A stretch of DNA of 64,000 nt, taken from assembly GCA_003952965.2 (NCBI GenBank), contig RXIC02000481.1, forward strand, positions 186,001-250,000, read 5' to 3'. The position numbers and the translations under genes are program-made. This stretch comes from Morella rubra. Its lineage: Eukaryota; Streptophyta; Magnoliopsida; Fagales; Myricaceae. Below, piece by piece: positions 11,545 to 21,012 of the stretch (the stretch's first letter is position 1; every line of letters starts with the position of its first letter). The notes beneath the pieces are model-generated. The model saw only the letters and a list, made by a program, of their open reading frames with translations, was not told the origin of the DNA and searched no databases.

Positions 11545-11824
11545 ATTATTTTTTAATTGTTAATTGATTTTTTCTTTTTTAATTTTGTTTATTTTACTAA
11601 TGTGGCTTAATAAAAATGACGTGATATTTTTAAATAATTTTTTTACACGTGTCATTTTTTGGTTGGTGATGACGTGTAAGACCGTTAGTTGATGATAATT
11701 TGCTAACAGTAGTAGACGAAAAAACCATTTTGATAACATCATGAAATCCAGGGACTACATGTAATAAATGAGAAAACCAATTTTGTAAAGGTCAAAACTC
11801 AAGGATGAAAATGGATATTAACCC
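11545..11824. mobile_element. Right-end TIR relic of the MULE family, copy B
   Basis: Counterpart of 7230-7525. It carries the same TIR blocks (tactaatgtggcttaataaa, acacgtgtcattttttggtt) and ends in ggatattaaccc at 11824, followed by ataaataaatatcatatata. As in copy A, no left end or interior is present. Confidence 0.6.
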
Positions 11825-12321
11825 ATAAATAAATATCATATATACATTAATTATAGTGCTATTGTCTATGCTGATGTAATACATGACGAGTTGAATTCAT
11901 TTTACTTGTCAACTTTAATAAGGAAGACATTTTAGACTATTAGAGATAATTGGTTCATTGCTTCAAAGATTATCAGGTTTCCCTTTTTTTTTTTTTTTTT
12001 TTTTTTGTCCTTCCTAAGCCAATACGGTTCATTGCTTAAAAAGCACATCAAGGACGAATTTTGTAAAGTGGTCAAAACTCAAGGATGAAAATGGTCATTA
12101 ATCCATAAATAAATATCATATATACATTAATTATAGTGCTATTGTCTATGCTGATGTAATCCATGACGAGTTGAATTCATTTTACTTGTCAACTTTAACG
12201 AGGAAGATATTTTAGACTATTAGAGATAATTGGTTCATTGCTTCAAAGATTATCAGGTTTCCTTTTTTTTTTTTTTGTCCTTCCTAAGCCGATACGGTTA
12301 ATTGCTTAAAAAGCACATCAA
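11781..12321. repeat. 278-bp direct tandem repeat (two units)
   Basis: Units 11781-12058 and 12059-12321 both run from ttttgtaaag through a T-rich run (ttt...gtccttcctaagcc) to gcttaaaaagcacatcaagg. A third version lies at about 7487-7750 and a diverged fourth at about 18243-18484. Each starts with the MULE terminus and carries a box (gctgatgtaatccatgacga) that also recurs upstream of GST1 and GST3. The units look like fragments of a GST promoter region attached to a MULE end. Confidence 0.75.
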
Positions 12322-12774
12322 GGGGGGTCAAAAGACCAGTCCACATTAGGGATATCTAGTGGAATACAAGTTATAGGTAAACACCACTTAGATCACATTT
12401 AATTGCCCATAGAGTCAAGGCATGTGCGAGTTTGTTTTGTCTTCTAGGTAAATTAGGTGGCTAAAGTTTTTAGCCTGAATGGAATTACACTGCTTCTTGC
12501 ATCCAGCTCTACTTTCACAAGTAATGTCATCTTCTATTTATCTCATGCTCCTAATACCGTCATTGGGTCAAAGAGAACTTTCAAGCTACAGTTCTATCTG
12601 GCAAGAGCCTCTCATTAACTGTGGTTTCTCACATATTTTAGCCAATTCCTCAATGTAATGATCTGAAAATAGGTACTTCTTCCAAAAACAAACCTGTTAG
12701 TTCAACTGAATTCCCATAATTTATCGTCAATGTAACAAAATAACATGATCACAAAAGAAACATGTAGAAGCACC

Positions 12775-13307
12775 TTTTAAAATCTGTCAGCTCCAGGTGA
12801 ATGATCATTTAGTAGCTTGGAATGAAAGGGATAGACTGAGCAACAAGATATGGAAACCTTCAGACCCGGGCTGGTTGAAAGTAAATACTGATGTGGCAGT
12901 GCACAACAATGGGTTTTTCGTAGCGATGTCCTGCAGGGACAGCTCAAGCTCCCTTTGTGCTGTGTACATAGACCGAATCAACGCTATGGACCCTCTGCTT
13001 GGTGAAGCTATTGCAGTTTCGACTGCAATGACTCAGGCCTCCCGACTTGGCTGGCGTAAAGTGGTGTTTGAATGTGATTCTCTCCTGCTTGTAACAGAGA
13101 TCAATTCCAAACCGGATCCCCCTCTATGGAGCATCTCGACGCAGGTGGAGTTTATTTTATCCTAACTTCAACTGAGGGAGTTGTTCCTGTGAACCTTATT
13201 CCTTTTTCTATTATCTGTAGCGATCTGTAATCTCCTTTTTTGTAAGGCCTGTATGTCATCTTTGGCATCAGCACTGAAACATGATTTAGAGAAAAATAAA
13301 AATAAAA
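12775..13307 (+). mobile_element. 5'-truncated LINE insertion with RNase H domain
   Basis: The insert is bounded by a 13-bp target-site duplication, atgtagaagcacc, at 12762-12774 and 13308-13320. The 3' end is A-rich (aaaaataaaaataaaa), as expected of target-primed reverse transcription. A 122-codon frame (12797-13165) matches the plant LINE RNase H type: WLKVNTDVAV near the start, LLGEAIAVSTAMTQASRLGW in the middle, VVFECDSLLLVTEINS near the end. No endonuclease or reverse transcriptase precedes it. The related site upstream of GST2 (near 19291) lacks the insert, which confirms both boundaries. Confidence 0.85.
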
Positions 13308-13394
13308 ATGTAGAAGCACCATTTGAATCCCAACATCCAAAACGATGATCACAGTAATGTTTTCATTATTATGATTGGGACTAGGTTTCTGCTT

Positions 13395-13643
13395 CTCTCG
13401 AAATCAAGCATGGTCAATTTGGTCAACCCTACTCAAAATCCACTACAAGTCCGGGAATAAAGCGTTTTCATGGTACCCCGAAAACAAACAGGTGAGGGCA
13501 TTAACCATGTCTGGAGATTTACAGGACCAAATACCATTCAAGTAAAGGATTTGTAATTGCAGCCCGTTTGAGACTTTGAGGAAGTGGGTACGTATAGCTT
13601 TTGACTTTTGTATTTCTGCTGGTACGCTGTCTAGTTTCCTATG
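13395..13643 (-). pseudogene. Relic of the OTP87-like PPR N-terminal coding region, upstream of GST1
   Basis: The plus strand here aligns with 6399-6690 of the PPR gene in the same orientation. Shared blocks include ccgggaataaagcgttttca against ccaggaataaagcgctttga, and cgctgtctagtttcctatg against cactgtctagattttctatg. Many small indels remove any reading frame. It is followed directly by a tRNA 3' relic, so part of the PPR gene and its upstream region has collapsed between them. Confidence 0.7.
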
Positions 13644-13646
13644 TTA

Positions 13647-13667
13647 CAATCCCATTCTTGGCAGGCA
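13647..13667 (+). pseudogene. tRNA-Leu 3'-end relic upstream of GST1
   Basis: The bases acaatcccattcttggcagg followed by a T run and agatttt correspond to the T-arm and acceptor 3' half of the intact tRNA (cgaatcccattcttgaca), its T-run terminator and its trailer. Only this end is left. It sits just downstream of a PPR relic, in the same order as in copies A and B. Confidence 0.6.
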
Positions 13668-14016
13668 TTTTTTTTAAGATTTTGCCTTCTGTTTAAATTT
13701 TGACCGTCCGGCGCATTCTTTCAAAGTTTTCGTCTATTTTCCCTCGTCCAGATCACCAATTCACTTGGAATATCCTATCTTAAGCCCAAAGAATAATTTG
13801 ACTTTTGGAAGATGCCCTGTTAGAACTTGACAACTATAATATACGTAGTGATCATCAGGCTATTGGCTAAGCTGATGTTAACCACGACGAATTTGTTTTA
13901 TTGTTTTTTTTCTGAAAAAAAGTCCATAAACGCTTGGCGGAAGGGTTTTTTTTTTTGTTCCTACGTATTGGTGGAAGGCGACAAGTCGCACTCAACATTC
14001 ATTACTCACTACTCCC

Positions 14017-14024
14017 TACATAAA
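14017..14024 (+). promoter_or_regulatory. Altered TATA box of GST1
   Basis: TACATAAA followed by gcatccattgcagt, 76 bases before the ATG. The same position in GST2 and GST3 reads TATATAAA followed by gcatcca, so GST1 has a T-to-C change inside the box. The 5' leader contains a GA-rich stretch. Confidence 0.6.
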
Positions 14025-14099
14025 GCATCCATTGCAGTTGACCTCAACATTCAATACTCACCACACAGTTGAGAGAGAGGGAGAGAGATAAGCAGAGAA

Positions 14100-15009
14100 A
14101 TGGAGGAGCAAAACAAAGTGATGCTGCACGGGACATGGTTCAGTCCTTTCGTTAAGACGGTGGAACTGGCCCTTAAAGTTAAAGGCATACCCTATGAGTA
14201 TGTGGAAGAAGATTTGAAGAACAAAAGCCCCCTGCTGCTCAAGTACAATCCTGTTCACAAGAAGGTTCCTGTCCTTGTTCATAATGGAACACCTATTTGT
14301 GAGTCGCTTGTCATCCTCGAATATATTGATGAAACCTGGACCAATATTGGTCCTAGACTTCTACCCCAAGATCCCTACAAAAGAGCCCAAGTTCGCTTCT
14401 GGTCTAGCTTTCTCCAGCAACAGGTAAATTAAATGCTAGCTATCTCAACTTTATAACTTTACACAGAGCTTGCTCATCAGTTAGTGTCATCAGTTTGGCG
14501 TCTGTCAAAGTTATATAACTTGTAGTTAAGAGCATTATTGAAGAACACACGATTAAATTAACAGTCTCACATTTAAAAGACAATCACGCCGTTGCCCTGC
14601 TACGGGAACTGATGCTTGGTAAGCTCTTTCCGTGCAGCTCTTGCAGACTCTGTTCGCAGTGATCAAATCAGATGGAGAAGCACAAGAGAACGCCGTGAAG
14701 GAACTTCTTGAGAAATTAAAGGTGCTCGAAGAGGGAATTAAGAATTTTCCAGATGGAATTTCATTCATTGACCACGAGAATTTGGGATTCCTGGATATTG
14801 TACTTTTAACCATGTTTGGCACCTATAAGGTTCAAGAACAAGTTATTGGCTTTAAAGTTATAGACCCAGAGAAGTCTCCGCTGCTAGTTTCCTGGCTATC
14901 GGCGCTATTTGAGCTACCTGTGGTGAAAGAGGGACTCCCCCCTCATGAAAAGCTGGTGGGATTGCTCCAATATATCAGGCAGAATGCTCTTAACTCTGCT
15001 CCAGTTTGA
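14100..15009 (+). CDS. Tau-class glutathione S-transferase, copy 1 (GST1)
   Basis: Two exons, 14100-14423 and 14638-15009, with a 214-nt GT-AG intron in phase 0, encode 231 residues. The single intron after residue 108 is the usual tau-class structure. The thioredoxin-like N-terminal domain has the catalytic serine in FSPFV (Ser15), the VP bend (Val56-Pro57) and the glutathione-contacting Glu68-Ser69 ([13 protein letters not shown]). The all-alpha C-terminal domain follows. Cytosolic tau GSTs conjugate glutathione to electrophiles and are stress inducible. Residue 20 is Thr, where copies 2 and 3 have Arg in the SPFVKR motif. It is closely similar to GST2 and more distant from GST3. PPR and tRNA relics lie directly upstream. 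It corresponds in position to Arabidopsis GSTU10, inferred from neighbours. Confidence 0.93.
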
Positions 15010-15652
15010 CCTGCTTGTAAATACAAGTTGTTGTTGCTTCTTAGCTCTGCGGCATTATCAAATGCGTTAAACAAGTGGCAGCAACCAATCAGAGTAGATT
15101 GTTGGATTTTGCTGGTCGTTGCTGTTCCAGTCATCTGGTTTGTGTTGTGTTTGTATGTGTCTTCGTTTGTACTCTGTTCTATGTAAATGAATGTTGATGA
15201 TTGTCTAGGGAAAAAAAATAAAAGGCCGGTGGCCACTCCTGTGTTATAAAGTTTGGTTCAATATCAACCACATTTGCGTGCAAGTTTATGTTCTTCCTGA
15301 AAGAACAGATAAACCTGCGTAATTGGAGCACAACGTAGAGAGAAGAAAGAACGAAAGAGAAGTACATATTTAAGTGGTTTCATCTAGAAGATCTACTTCC
15401 ATCGTAAATGCGCTTAAATTTTAGAGATTTTGATGACAATGTCATATTTAAATGCAAATTTTTAATATAGTGATAACATACAATCATATCAAATCTTGTA
15501 TATTGATTATAAAATTATTTCTGGCACTTTTGTGTAATGATATATATAGCTTCAGCAACTATCACTATAATTAAAAGGAAAGAAAAACTAGACATATCAT
15601 TGACTCACTGTCCAACAAGGAGACATTATAATAGCATTGGACGGTAGGCTAC
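15010..15652. other. GST1 3' flank
   Basis: No gene. The first 230 bases are the probable 3' UTR and resemble the GST2 3' flank. The remainder (atagcttcagcaactatcac and following) recurs at about 21545 and 24085 after GST2 and GST3, so it belongs to the duplicated GST unit. The MULE begins at 15661. Confidence 0.7.
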
Positions 15653-15660
15653 TATAAATA

Positions 15661-18283
15661 AAGTTAATGACCATTTTCGTCCTTAAGTTTGGATTTTTTA
15701 AAAAAAATTCATCCCTGAGTTTTAGCGTCTATTATACATAGTTCTTGAGATTTATGATTTTGTCAAAATAGTCATTTCGTCCATTTCTGTTAGCGAATTG
15801 TCCAGTTAAATAACAGCACTACACTTCATGACCAACAAAAAAATGACATGTGTAACAATTTTTTTTTTTAAATGCCACGTCATTCTTATTGCCACATCAG
15901 TAAAAAAAAAAAATAACGAACTTGGAGGGGCTTGCAGCCCCTTTCTCCAAGGAATAGGGGTGCTCATTTGTACCGGCGACGGTGGTTTAACTGTTATGTA
16001 ACCGGCAATGGAGGTTATTATGTCTTAGCGGTACGGTGGCGGTCAAATATTGATTCGTAAATTGCGGTGACAACGGTGAATTTGAGGAGGCGGTGCCACC
16101 CAAATCCTCAAGTTGACTCATTTGCGACGTTATGGTTGCTTAGTAATTAACCACCGTACACTTTAGCGGTTATCGTTGTTAGTATTAATTATGCGGTGAA
16201 ATATGTGATTCCGTGTGTGACGTTTAATGTTCTTTTTGTCCTTAATTGACCAGCCTACATGGGGAAACTCATGGGTAGCCGGAGCCACCCTTCTTGGAGA
16301 AAGGGGTGGCTCGGCCTCCCTAGTTTTGGGGTGGCCGTGAGCCACCCCGTGGACTCCCCTCGCGAGATGTTTGACTTTCAGGAGAGAAAATGACGCTAAC
16401 AATAAAAAGAAAGATCCAAGAAATTGTCGTGAGATTGGACAATTTAATGGAGTTGAATGCTAAGCTGGGAAACACTTTTGGCGACCATAGATCCATGCAC
16501 GGGGATGAAAATTTGTTGAGAAGAGGGTATCGCAAGTGGATCAGAGCCTTGATACTTTTGTAGATGTCTGGGACAAGATGATGATGTTTCAGTTTCTTTT
16601 TCAGTGAGTGACCAACAAAACGAGATAAGGATGCTAAGGGAAGAAAAAGAAGACGCAAATTTGCAAACCGTGGTAATTGAGGAGACCTATGTTATCCTTC
16701 TCGGAGGTTTGGCGATAGAATTGTATGTCGAGTTAGATAATCATGACCTAGAGTGCTTAATACGTGAAGGTATATAGAGAGATTTATTAGCCAAAACGGT
16801 GATACAGTGGGATGAGAAGTTTGAAACCATAAAAATTGATGCCCAGAGGTCAGACCAGTGAAGAGATATATTCCACTGTCCTTAGCGAGACATTGAAAGA
16901 TTATGGCTCATCTCATGACTTTGCATTGTGGAAGTCTCAAGATATCAGGGCCGAAAGTAATATTGTGGAAGATTCAACATACGGGAACGAACTAGGTAGA
17001 GGGAGCTGTAAGAGAGGATAGATGCGCAGCTTTCTTGCGGCAAATGTTCAAAGAATGGAACGAAAGAACAGCAGTTTATGACACTGAAAGCTTGACTAGA
17101 GAAGAAATATATAGGTTGTCTTTGGTGAAAGCATCAAAAGTGGTGTCTACTCTGCCAGTTCTGCATTAAGTCAATGTCAAAAGGGCGAACTTCTGACAAT
17201 TTTCTCAATGGCTTCCCAGCTACAGGTGAGTGTTTCCGAAGTGCACAAACTCTTGAAAGGGAAGATGTGTGTGTTCTTTTATTTAGGGAGATGTTGAAGA
17301 AATTGAAGATGCAGATAGATGCTTATAAGTTGCAGAGTCTAATTAGGGACGATATATATCAGTTTGTCATTGTTGAGGCAGTTAAAGATGCCTCTATCTT
17401 GTTTAGAAAAGCTGATAAGTTATATAATGATGATTCAGAGGATAGAGGAGAGGAGAATTTGATTCAGAAACCAGATTCTGTTGATTTTACATACATATAG
17501 ATGTAGAACAAAGATCTTGATTCTGTTGTTATGGATGTGTCCTAAGAAATCCTACTTCTTTTTTTTTGAGATACAAGTAGATTTGATTGGTGATCAGGTG
17601 GATGTGCTTCTAGGCCTATTGGAGAGGATCTACACAACTCTGCATCACTATTCACCAGCTCTGCAGCAGTACTTTGAGGTAACAGTTTTGGACACTATAT
17701 TCCATTCCGTAAAGATAATGCACAGCAATTGTGCGTATTTTTTTGTCAGGATCCCTTTGTTCATTGCCAGTCTCGAGGAAAACATTTGCCTTCTCCTCTG
17801 GTTTTAGTTATTTTGATTGGTTTTCTCTGTTCTCTCTACCCAGGTCTCAGACATTTTGAATTTGATAAAGAACGAACTAACTAGAGGAGCTGTTCCTATA
17901 CACGATGAGTAAGATTGGACTGCCCATAACGTGGAGACGCTGCCACCCATGGGCTTCCTTGGAGAAGGGGTGGCTGCGCGCCGCCCCTTGGTTCGTTAGT
18001 TTTATTTTATTTATTTTACTGATGTGGCGCAATAAAAATGACATGACATTTTAAAAAAAAAAATTGTTACACGTGTCATTTTCTAGTTGATCATGATGTG
18101 TAGTATCGTTAATTGATTGGACAATTCACTAAAGAATGTGGATGGATGTGGATGGAAGGACTATTGATGGAATGACTATTTTGACAAAATCATAAATTTA
18201 AAGACTGTGTGATAAACACGAAAATCCAAAGATAAATTATTAAAAATGATCAAAACTCAAGGACGAAAATGGTCATTAACCCT
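15661..18283. mobile_element. MULE with long terminal inverted repeats and captured gene sequence (Pack-MULE-like)
   Basis: The left end (gttaatgaccattttcgtcc) is the reverse complement of the right end (ggacgaaaatggtcattaac). The similarity continues inward for roughly 290 bp on each side, for example gacatgtgtaacaatttttt on the left against aaattgttacacgtgtcatt on the right. The element is flanked by tataaata at 15653-15660 and 18284-18291; with one mismatch the duplication is 9 bp, the size typical of Mutator-like elements. No transposase is recognised inside. The interior holds a broken intron-containing host-like gene (16390-17910) and G+C-rich palindromic segments near 16280-16360. Confidence 0.75.
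16390..17910 (+). pseudogene. Captured, broken WPP-domain-associated-protein-like gene inside the MULE
   Basis: Successive frames on the plus strand give coiled-coil-type segments that recall plant WPP-domain-associated protein: ETLKDYGSSHDFALWKSQDI (about 16890-16940), QMFKEWNERTAVYDTESLTR (about 17043-17102), MQIDAYKLQSLIRDDIYQFV (about 17310-17370) and [20 protein letters not shown] (about 17600-17660). They lie in different frames and are interrupted by stops. After QQYFE at about 17680 there is a GT donor, and an acceptor at about 17842 leads to VSDILNLIKNELTRGA, so an intron is retained. The copy was therefore taken as DNA, not cDNA. The family call is from memory of conserved stretches, and no product is expected. 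Confidence 0.6.
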
Positions 18284-18291
18284 TATAAATA

Positions 18292-19383
18292 CCATGTATA
18301 CATTGATGATATTGTCTATGCTGCTGTAATCTAAGATGGGTTTAATTCATTTTACTTGTCAGCTTTAACAACGACGACATGTTACCATTATAGATAATTG
18401 GTTCAATACTTCAAAGATTATCAGGTTTCCCTTTTTTTTTCTTCCTAAGCCAATACGGTTCATTGCTTCAAAAAGCCCATCAAAGGGGTCAAAATTAGGG
18501 ATATCTAGCGAAATACTAGTTACAGGTATAGCACCAATTAGATCACATTTAATTGCCCGTTGAGTCGAGGCATGTGCGAGCTTGTTTGTCTTCAAGGACA
18601 ATAAGGTGGCTAAGTCTTTAGCCTGAATGGAATTACACTGCTTCTTGCATCCAGCTCTACTTCGACAAGTAATGTCATCTTCTATATGTCTCATGCTCCT
18701 AATACGGTCAGTGTGTCACAGAGAACTCTAAAGCTACAATTCTATCAGGCAAGAGCCTCTCATTAACATGGTTCAATGGTCCCCTTTTGCTAGTTCATAC
18801 GCTCCTTCGGGAAAGTGCAAGTAAGGTGCTCGTCCGCTCCTTCCTCTGGCAACTTGAACTGCCGATCTCGGCTTGGGTTATCTTAAATCCAGGTGTTTGG
18901 ACCCATGTAAGATTTATGGGCCTTATGGCCCGGTTGTATGAGGCCTATATGGCCATTTGGATTAAGGCATTTGAGGCCGTTTGTTATATGGCCCTTTAGG
19001 CTCTAAATGCTGTTGTAATGGTCGTTACGCTCCTGTGTGTTGTAACTGGCCCCGGAGGGCTGTCTGTATGCCGCCATCATGTAATACCTTGTGTGAAATG
19101 AATTTTCACTTTTTCCAAGAAAAAAAAAAAAAGAAGAGCCTCTTGGTTTCTCACATATTTTAGCCAATTCCTCAATCAAATGATCTGAAAAATAGGTACT
19201 CCTTCCAAAAACAAACCTGATAGTTCAACTGAATTCCCTTGAATTGTCGTCAATGTAACAAAATAACATGATCATAAAGAAACATGTAGAAGCATCATTT
19301 TATTTGAATCCCAACATCCAAAACGATGATCACAGTACTGTTTTCATTATTATGAATATGTGATTGGGACTAGGTTTCTGCTT
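18292..19383. other. GST-unit flank between the MULE and GST2, with a poly(A) retroposon
   Basis: 18292-18760 resembles 11826-12620: promoter-box region, then gggatatctag and following. An insert at 18761-19133 ends in an A-run (19120-19132), and aagagcctct occurs at both 18751-18760 and 19134-19143. The GST1 side (about 12603) lacks the insert. Its 3' end (gtgaaatgaattttcacttt then A-run) is typical of a LINE or SINE tail, but it has no coding region. The right-hand junction has lost about 9 bases relative to the empty site. Confidence 0.6.
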
Positions 19384-19671
19384 CTCTCGAAGTCAAGCAT
19401 GGTCAATTTGGTCAATCCTACTCAAAATCTTCTACAAGTCCGGGACTAAAGCGTTTTCATGGTACCCCGAAAACAATGATGTTCCAAGAAATAACATTTG
19501 GAAGAGGCATTGTATCGAACAGGTGAGGGCATTAACCCATGTCAGGAGATTTAAAGAACCAATCAAGTAAACAATTTGGGACAAAGATATTAGATTGTAA
19601 TGCAGCAGGTTTGAACAAGTGGGTACGTATAGCTTTCGTATTTCTGACGGCGCACTGTCTAGTTTCCTATG
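19384..19671 (-). pseudogene. Relic of the OTP87-like PPR N-terminal coding region, upstream of GST2
   Basis: Better preserved than the relic before GST1. The plus strand reads aatgatgttccaagaaataa where the PPR gene has aatgatattccaagaaataa, then ggcattgt, agggcattaacc, tcaagtaaacaatttgggac and cgcactgtctagtttcctat, all in the order of 6451-6690. Indels break the frame. A tRNA 3' relic (caatcccattcttggcag, about 19675-19696) and T run follow at once. Confidence 0.8.
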
Positions 19672-19674
19672 TTA

Positions 19675-19696
19675 CAATCCCATTCTTGGCAGGCAT
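19675..19696 (+). pseudogene. tRNA-Leu 3'-end relic upstream of GST2
   Basis: Same remnant as before GST1: caatcccattcttggcag followed by a T run and agactttgcc. It matches the T-arm and acceptor 3' half plus trailer of the tRNA at 11337-11417. Confidence 0.6.
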
Positions 19697-19892
19697 TTTT
19701 TTTTTTAGACTTTGCCTTCTGTTTAAATTTTGACCGTCCGGCACATCCTTTTGTTTTGGTCTGTTTTCCCTCGAATAGATCACCAATTAACTTGGATTCC
19801 ATCTAAAGCCCAGAGAATAATTTGACTTTTGAAAATGCCCTGTTAGACTACGAAAGTCCATAAAACGTTTGGCGGAAGCTGACAAGCCGCCC

Positions 19893-19900
19893 TATATAAA
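19893..19900 (+). promoter_or_regulatory. TATA box of GST2
   Basis: TATATAAA, followed by gcatccattgcagt, 76 bases before the ATG. A GA-repeat leader (gagagagagagataagcaga) follows, as in GST1. Confidence 0.65.
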
Positions 19901-19975
19901 GCATCCATTGCAGTGAACCTCAACATTCAATACTCAATACACAGTTGAGAGAGAGAGAGATAAGCAGAGAAAGCG

Positions 19976-21012
19976 ATGGCGGAGGAAAACAAAGTGACGC
20001 TGCACGGGTTATGGGCTAGTCCTTTCGTTAAGAGGGTGGAACTGGCCCTCAAAGTTAAAGGCATACCCTATGATTATGTTGAAGAAGATTTGAAGAACAA
20101 AAGCCCACTGCTGCTCAAGTACAATCCTGTTCACAAGAAGGTTCCTGTCCTTGTTCATAATGGAACACCCATTTGTGAGTCGCTTGTCATCCTCGAATAT
20201 ATCGATGAAACCTGGACCGATGTTGGTCCTAGACTTCTACCCCAAGATCCCTACAAAAGAGCCCAAGTTCGATTCTGGTCTAGCTTTCTCCAGCAACAGG
20301 TAAGATTAAATGCTAGCTATCCCAACTTTATAACTTCACACAAAGCTTGCTCATCAGTTTGGTGTCTGTCAAAGTTATATCACTTGTAGTTTGAGTATAT
20401 TTCCACCGTTGCATATACTGTTGAAGACATTAAACAGCATATTCTACATTGAGTGATGAGAATATTTTTCCATCAGATAACATAGGATAATCCGAGCCAG
20501 CAAGTTGAGGTTTTAAAAAGATGTAGTTGAGCATTATTGAAGAACAAACGATTAAATTAACGGTCTCACATTTAAAAGACAATCAAGCCGTCGCCCTATT
20601 ACGGGAACTGATGCTTGCTTGGTAAGCTCTTTCCACGCAGCTCTTGCACACTCTGTTCGCAGTGATCAAATCAGATGGAGAAGCACAAGAGAACGCCGTG
20701 AAGGAACTTTTTGAGAAATTAAAGGTGCTCGAAGAGGGAATTAAGAGTTTTGCAGATGGAATTTCAGTCATTGACCACGAGAACGTGGGACTCCTGGATA
20801 TTGTACTTTTATCCATGTTTGGCCCCTATAAGGTTCAGGAACAAGTTATTGGCTTTAAAGTTATAGACCCAGAGAAGTTTCCGCTGCTATTTTCCTGGCT
20901 ATCGGCGCTACTTGAGCTACCTGTAGTGAAAGAGGGGCTCCCTCCTCATGAAAAGCTGGTGGGATTTCTCAAATATATCAGGCAGAATGCTCTTAACTCT
21001 GCTGCAGTTTGA
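19976..21012 (+). CDS. Tau-class glutathione S-transferase, copy 2 (GST2)
   Basis: Exons 19976-20299 and 20641-21012 (intron 341 nt, GT-AG, phase 0) encode 231 residues. The N-terminal domain carries [17 protein letters not shown] with Ser15 as the expected catalytic residue and Arg20 intact. The cis-Pro bend and ICES glutathione motif are at residues 56-69. The C-terminal helices run through [20 protein letters not shown] to the end QNALNSAAV. All expected tau-class features are present, so this is a likely active cytosolic enzyme. It is very close to GST1 in exons and in 3' flank. Compared with GST1 and GST3, the promoter lacks the gctgatgtaatccatgacga box. Confidence 0.95.

Larger units (their letters stand above)
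7806..12093. repeat. Tandem duplication copy B (frameshifted PPR gene plus intact tRNA)
   Basis: Second copy of the 3505-7793 segment in the same orientation, with an offset of about 4301 bases. Observed differences include a 1-bp insertion just after the PPR stop, a 1-bp deletion near 10455, a few substitutions, and a much better preserved tRNA. It runs into a 278-bp tandem repeat at 11781-12321. Confidence 0.9.

Noticed and set aside
15956..16230. Possible separate small element inside the MULE (ggtggcggt-type repeats)
   Set aside because: No defined termini or duplication; it is treated as part of the MULE interior.
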